Shown here: positions 61,142 to 64,000 of the stretch, piece by piece | Layout of the letters: every line of letters starts with the position of its first letter | Position numbering within the stretch: the stretch's first letter is position 1 | DNA from: Actinoplanes philippinensis | Lineage (GTDB): Bacteria; Actinomycetota; Actinomycetes; Mycobacteriales; Micromonosporaceae | Length of the DNA stretch: 64,000 nt | Reading direction: 5' to 3' | NCBI RefSeq assembly: GCF_900113015.1 | Contig: NZ_FONV01000002.1 | Span: 372,001 to 436,000, forward strand | Translations under genes and position numbers: made by a program | Notes under the pieces: model-generated | Told to the model about the DNA's origin: nothing | The model's database searches: none | The model's input: only the letters and a program-made list of their open reading frames with translations

Positions 61142-62574
61142 CACCGTCTCCTCCCGCCCCCGCACCCTCGGATGTCCTGTTGCCGGCCGGCTTCTGGGCA
61201 GGCTGACGCGGAGGTCCCGGCCGCCGCGGCGGGGGGAAGCGGCGGCAGCGGGGCCCAGAGTAGCCGCACCCACCGAGGCGTCGGACGGGCGTTCAGCGCT
61301 CGCGCCGCGTCCGGTTCGGCGCGGGCGAACGACGCAAGTATGCCGATCGCCGCCATCGTCACCACGAGCGCGGTGCCACCGGCGGAGATGAACGGGAGCG
61401 GGAGGCCGGTGATCGGCAGGAGCCCGACCACGCCACCCATGTTGATCACCGCCTGGGCCACCAGCCACGTGGTGATCGCGGTCGCGGCCAGACGGCGGAA
61501 CGGGTCGTTGACCCGGCGGGCGATCCGGAACCCGGTGTAGGTCAGCACCGACAGCAGGGCCAGCACCACACTGCAGCCGACCACGCCGAGCTCCTCGGCG
61601 ACGATCGCGAAGATGAAGTCGTTGCCCGCCTCGGGCACCCAGCCCCACTTGAGGGCGCTCTTGCCCAGCCCGACGCCGAACCAGCCGCCCTCGAAGATCG
61701 CCGAGCGGCCCTGGGCCAGCTGGTAGCAGGACTCACCGGCCACACTGGTGGTGTCACAGCTCTCCAGCGGTTGCAGGAACGACGTGAGCCGCCGCAACCG
61801 GTAGTTCTCCGCGCCGGCCGACCCGGAACCCGCGCCCCGGGAGGCCGCGGCGATCAGCAGGCCGACACCGGCCAGGCCCAGCACCCCGAGCGCGCCGAAC
61901 ACCCGCATCTGGACGCCCGCGGCCCAGAGCAGCCCGACGATCAGCGCCAGCAGCACCAGCATGGTGCCGAGGTCGTTGTAGCCGACCAGGATGAAGAGCA
62001 GGCCGATCATCGGGAAGAGCGGCATCGCCAGCTCACGCCAGTGGCCCAGCGCCACGCCCTTGCGGGCGATGACGTCGGCGCCCCACAGCACCATGGCGAG
62101 TTTGGCCAGCTCACCGGGCTGCACACTGATCGAGCCGAAATAGAGCCAGTTCAGTTTGGCCGCGATCGGGCCGAGCGTCGTCACGCCCTGGGCGTCCCGG
62201 CTCAGCACCCCCACCGAGGCCAGCCCGTTGATCACGGCGAGCAGCAGGAGCAGGACGATGGACGTGCCGAGCAGCACCCGGCCCAGGACCCGCAACGTCA
62301 CCGTGGGCAGCCGCTGGAAGATCCAGAAGGCGACCAGGCCGAGCAGCGCGTACACCGCCTGGCTGCTGATCTCGGTGAACGCGTTGCCCTTCTCCGCATA
62401 CGCCTTCACGCTGGTCGCCGAGAAGACCATGGTGAGGCCGATGAGCAGCAGCAACGCGCCGCTCGCGATCAGCAGATAGTACGAGGACAGGGGTCTGGCC
62501 AGCAGCCCGTGCACGGCGGGCAGGAGCTGCCGGCTCAGTGACGGGCGGGCCTGCTGAGAACGGTCGTCCGCCAT
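61141..62574 (-). CDS. ftsW: Lipid II flippase/SEDS protein FtsW
   Basis: FtsW is a SEDS glycosyltransferase of the divisome. The 477-residue protein has ten or so helices, the conserved PITGLPLPFISAGGTALV near 390 and a Gly/Pro-rich C-terminal tail. I chose ATG 62574 (MADDRSQQ), since the alternative ATG 62601 lies within the hairpin after mraY. It directly follows that hairpin, and no murD intervenes. Confidence 0.93.
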   Translation of the reverse strand: MADDRSQQARPSLSRQLLPAVHGLLARPLSSYYLLIASGALLLLIGLTMVFSATSVKAYAEKGNAFTEISSQAVYALLGLVAFWIFQRLPTVTLRVLGRVLLGTSIVLLLLLAVINGLASVGVLSRDAQGVTTLGPIAAKLNWLYFGSISVQPGELAKLAMVLWGADVIARKGVALGHWRELAMPLFPMIGLLFILVGYNDLGTMLVLLALIVGLLWAAGVQMRVFGALGVLGLAGVGLLIAAASRGAGSGSAGAENYRLRRLTSFLQPLESCDTTSVAGESCYQLAQGRSAIFEGGWFGVGLGKSALKWGWVPEAGNDFIFAIVAEELGVVGCSVVLALLSVLTYTGFRIARRVNDPFRRLAATAITTWLVAQAVINMGGVVGLLPITGLPLPFISAGGTALVVTMAAIGILASFARAEPDAARALNARPTPRWVRLLWAPLPPLPPAAAAGTSASACPEAGRQQDIRGCGGGRRR

Positions 62575-62599
62575 ACCCCCATCATCGTCCGATGTCCAC

Positions 62600-62638
62600 A
62601 TCTCCCCGTGGCACGGCCATGGCGTGTCGCGGGGAGAT
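62600..62638 (-). terminator. Hairpin between mraY and ftsW
   Basis: ATCTCCCCG (62600-62608) pairs with CGGGGAGAT (62630-62638), and CACG/CGTG (62612-62615 with 62623-62626) extends it inside. It starts 6 bases past the mraY stop and likely ends or weakens the mraY transcript. There is no T-run. Confidence 0.6.
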
Positions 62639-62643
62639 CTGCA

Positions 62644-63762
62644 CTACCCCATGACCGCCAGATGCTCGCTGTAGAACAGGCCCAGGCCGATCGCCGCACA
62701 GATGCCGGCGATGATCCAGAACCGGACCACGATGTTGACCTCGCTCCAGCCGGCCAGCTCGAAGTGGTGCTGCAGCGGCGACATCCGGAAGACCCGCTTG
62801 CCGGTGGTCTTGAACGAGATGATCTGGATGACCACGGACATCGTGATGATCACGAACAGGCCGCCGATGATCACCGACAGCAGCGTGGTGCGGGTGGCCA
62901 CGGCCAGACCGCCGATCAGGCCACCCAGCGCCAGCGCGCCGGTGTCACCCATGAAGATCCGGGCCGGGTTGGTGTTCCACCACAGGAAGCCGACACAGGC
63001 CGCCGCGGCGGCGGCCGCGATCATCGCGATCTCGAGGGGGTCCCGGACCTGATAACAGTGCTCCGCGGTGAGCGAGCCGGCCTGGCCGACGTAAGCGTTG
63101 TCACCGCACCAGTGCCGGTACTGCCAGAAGCCGATCAGCGAGTAGGCGCCGAGGACCAGGATCGACGCGCCGGTGGCGAGCCCGTCCAGGCCGTCGGTGA
63201 GGTTCACGCCGTTCGACATCGCCATGATCACGAAGACGAACACCATGACCGAGCCGACCTTGCCGACGTCGAGCCAGCTCACGTCCCGGATGAAGGAGAT
63301 CTTCTCGCTGGCCACGGTCTGGCCGTTGGTGCTCGGGAAGTACAGCGCGGCGATGCCGAACACGGTGCCGATCAGCAGCTGGCCGAGCAGCTTGCCCTTG
63401 GCGCTGAGACCGTCCGAGTTCTTCTTCCGCACCTTCAGGAAGTCGTCCAGGAAGCCGACCGCGCCGCAGAAGACGAAGAGGCCGAGCAGGACCAGGGCGG
63501 TCATGGTCGGCTTCTCCTGGGCGATCTGCCGGTCCGGCAGCGTGGTCAGCGCCAGGTGCCCGGCCGCGTAGGCGAAGACGGTGGCGATGATGAACGCCAC
63601 GCCGCCCATGGTCGGGGTGCCACGCTTGCCCAGGTGGGTCTGCGGCCCGATGGTACGGATCGGCTGCCCGGCCTTGAGCGCCGAGAAGACCCGGATCGCG
63701 AGGGGCGTGCCGAAGAGCGAGATGAGAAAGGCGACCGCGGCCGCGACGATGACTGCCCTCAC
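62644..63762 (-). CDS. mraY: Phospho-N-acetylmuramoyl-pentapeptide transferase
   Basis: MraY makes lipid I from UDP-MurNAc-pentapeptide and undecaprenyl phosphate. The 372-residue membrane enzyme has ten helices and the catalytic Asp motifs FLDDFLK near 97, [12 protein letters not shown] near 185 and [12 protein letters not shown] near 270. The C-terminal His cluster is [11 protein letters not shown] near 325. The GTG start at 63762 has GGAGG 10 bases upstream and overlaps the murF stop in GTGA. Confidence 0.96.
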   Translation of the reverse strand: MRAVIVAAAVAFLISLFGTPLAIRVFSALKAGQPIRTIGPQTHLGKRGTPTMGGVAFIIATVFAYAAGHLALTTLPDRQIAQEKPTMTALVLLGLFVFCGAVGFLDDFLKVRKKNSDGLSAKGKLLGQLLIGTVFGIAALYFPSTNGQTVASEKISFIRDVSWLDVGKVGSVMVFVFVIMAMSNGVNLTDGLDGLATGASILVLGAYSLIGFWQYRHWCGDNAYVGQAGSLTAEHCYQVRDPLEIAMIAAAAAAACVGFLWWNTNPARIFMGDTGALALGGLIGGLAVATRTTLLSVIIGGLFVIITMSVVIQIISFKTTGKRVFRMSPLQHHFELAGWSEVNIVVRFWIIAGICAAIGLGLFYSEHLAVMG

Positions 63763-64000
63763 GTGGGCTGAACCTCCTCGGGCCGCCGCAACCAGTCGGC
63801 GACGTCCCATGTCCGGTACCGGGAACCCTTGACCAGCACGACATCGTCGGCGCGCAGGTCGTGGCGCAGGATCTCGATCGCGGCGGCCTGGTCCTCGGCG
63901 AGGAGCCCCGTGCCCCGCCACCCGGCCACTCCGGCGGCGCCGTCCAGGATCGGACCCGCGCTGCCGGTCACCGCGATCAGCCGGTCCACGCCCAGCTCGG
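63759..64000 (-). CDS. murF: UDP-MurNAc-tripeptide-D-Ala-D-Ala ligase, C-terminal end (cut by window edge)
   Basis: Only the last 80 or so residues are in the window. They show the end of a Mur ligase: [17 protein letters not shown], then [14 protein letters not shown] and a short tail. The KGSR segment near the C-terminus is typical of MurF. Position before mraY is the standard place. The rest lies beyond 64000. Confidence 0.85.
   Translation of the reverse strand, partial: ELGVDRLIAVTGSAGPILDGAAGVAGWRGTGLLAEDQAAAIEILRHDLRADDVVLVKGSRYRTWDVADWLRRPEEVQPT

Overview
The window is a high-GC, strongly GC3-biased stretch of an actinobacterial chromosome. Gene content and order point to the Micromonosporaceae (Actinoplanes-like): a trp cluster with a Trp-associated membrane protein, PriA in the his operon, Wag31/DivIVA and SepF beside ftsZ, and a MocR YczR/YczE pair. 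This placement is inference from gene families, not from a database search. There are no tRNA or rRNA genes, CRISPR arrays, insertion sequences or prophage genes. It is a core-metabolism and cell-division region with a few accessory genes.

Layout. 1-206: start of pyruvate kinase. 710-6725: glutamate synthase gltBD, ended by a Rho-independent terminator. 6916-9566: a GNAT protein, a structured gap and a flavin monooxygenase. 9571-16742: lgt, then a leftward trpA-trpB-trpC group, a small rightward gene, and an overlapping chain hisI-trpE-Trp membrane protein. 16968-20122: a large disordered protein, a DUF2470 protein and a lone rpsD, the last two divergent across an iron-box-like palindrome. 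20237-23763: a heterodimeric ABC exporter. 23880-29994: a TIGR03085 protein, an APC permease, a MocR regulator, a PfkB kinase and a long-chain acyl-CoA synthetase. 30046-31011: a gene-free gap holding a 42-bp tandem repeat array. 31012-36224: yczR/yczE, a small putative wHTH protein, hisF, an EamA transporter and a LysR regulator.

36190-41002 is the main his operon (hisD-hisC-hisB-52-aa membrane protein-hisH-105-aa membrane protein-priA), mostly joined by 1-4 nt overlaps. 41103-50152: a hypothetical protein, a LON-domain protein, a DUF2567 protein, dnaE, a MinD-like ATPase and a membrane protein. 50168-52088: rluD-type synthase, lspA and a DksA/TraR zinc-finger protein. 52346-64000 is the division and wall cluster, all leftward: murF (partial)-mraY-ftsW-murG-murC-ftsQ-ftsZ-yggS-sepF-yggT-divIVA plus two small neighbours.

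How the genes work together. hisI, hisF, hisH, hisA/priA, hisB, hisC and hisD cover most of histidine synthesis. trpE, trpC, trpB and trpA cover part of tryptophan synthesis. No trpF is visible, and PriA is known in actinobacteria to serve both pathways. The wall cluster lacks murD between mraY and ftsW (a hairpin sits there) and lacks the pgeF/yfiH gene usual between ftsZ and yggS. The strongest points for follow-up are the 42-bp minisatellite, the iron-box palindrome shared by DUF2470 and rpsD, an unlisted 52-aa membrane protein in the his operon, and the nested palindromes before the LysR gene.
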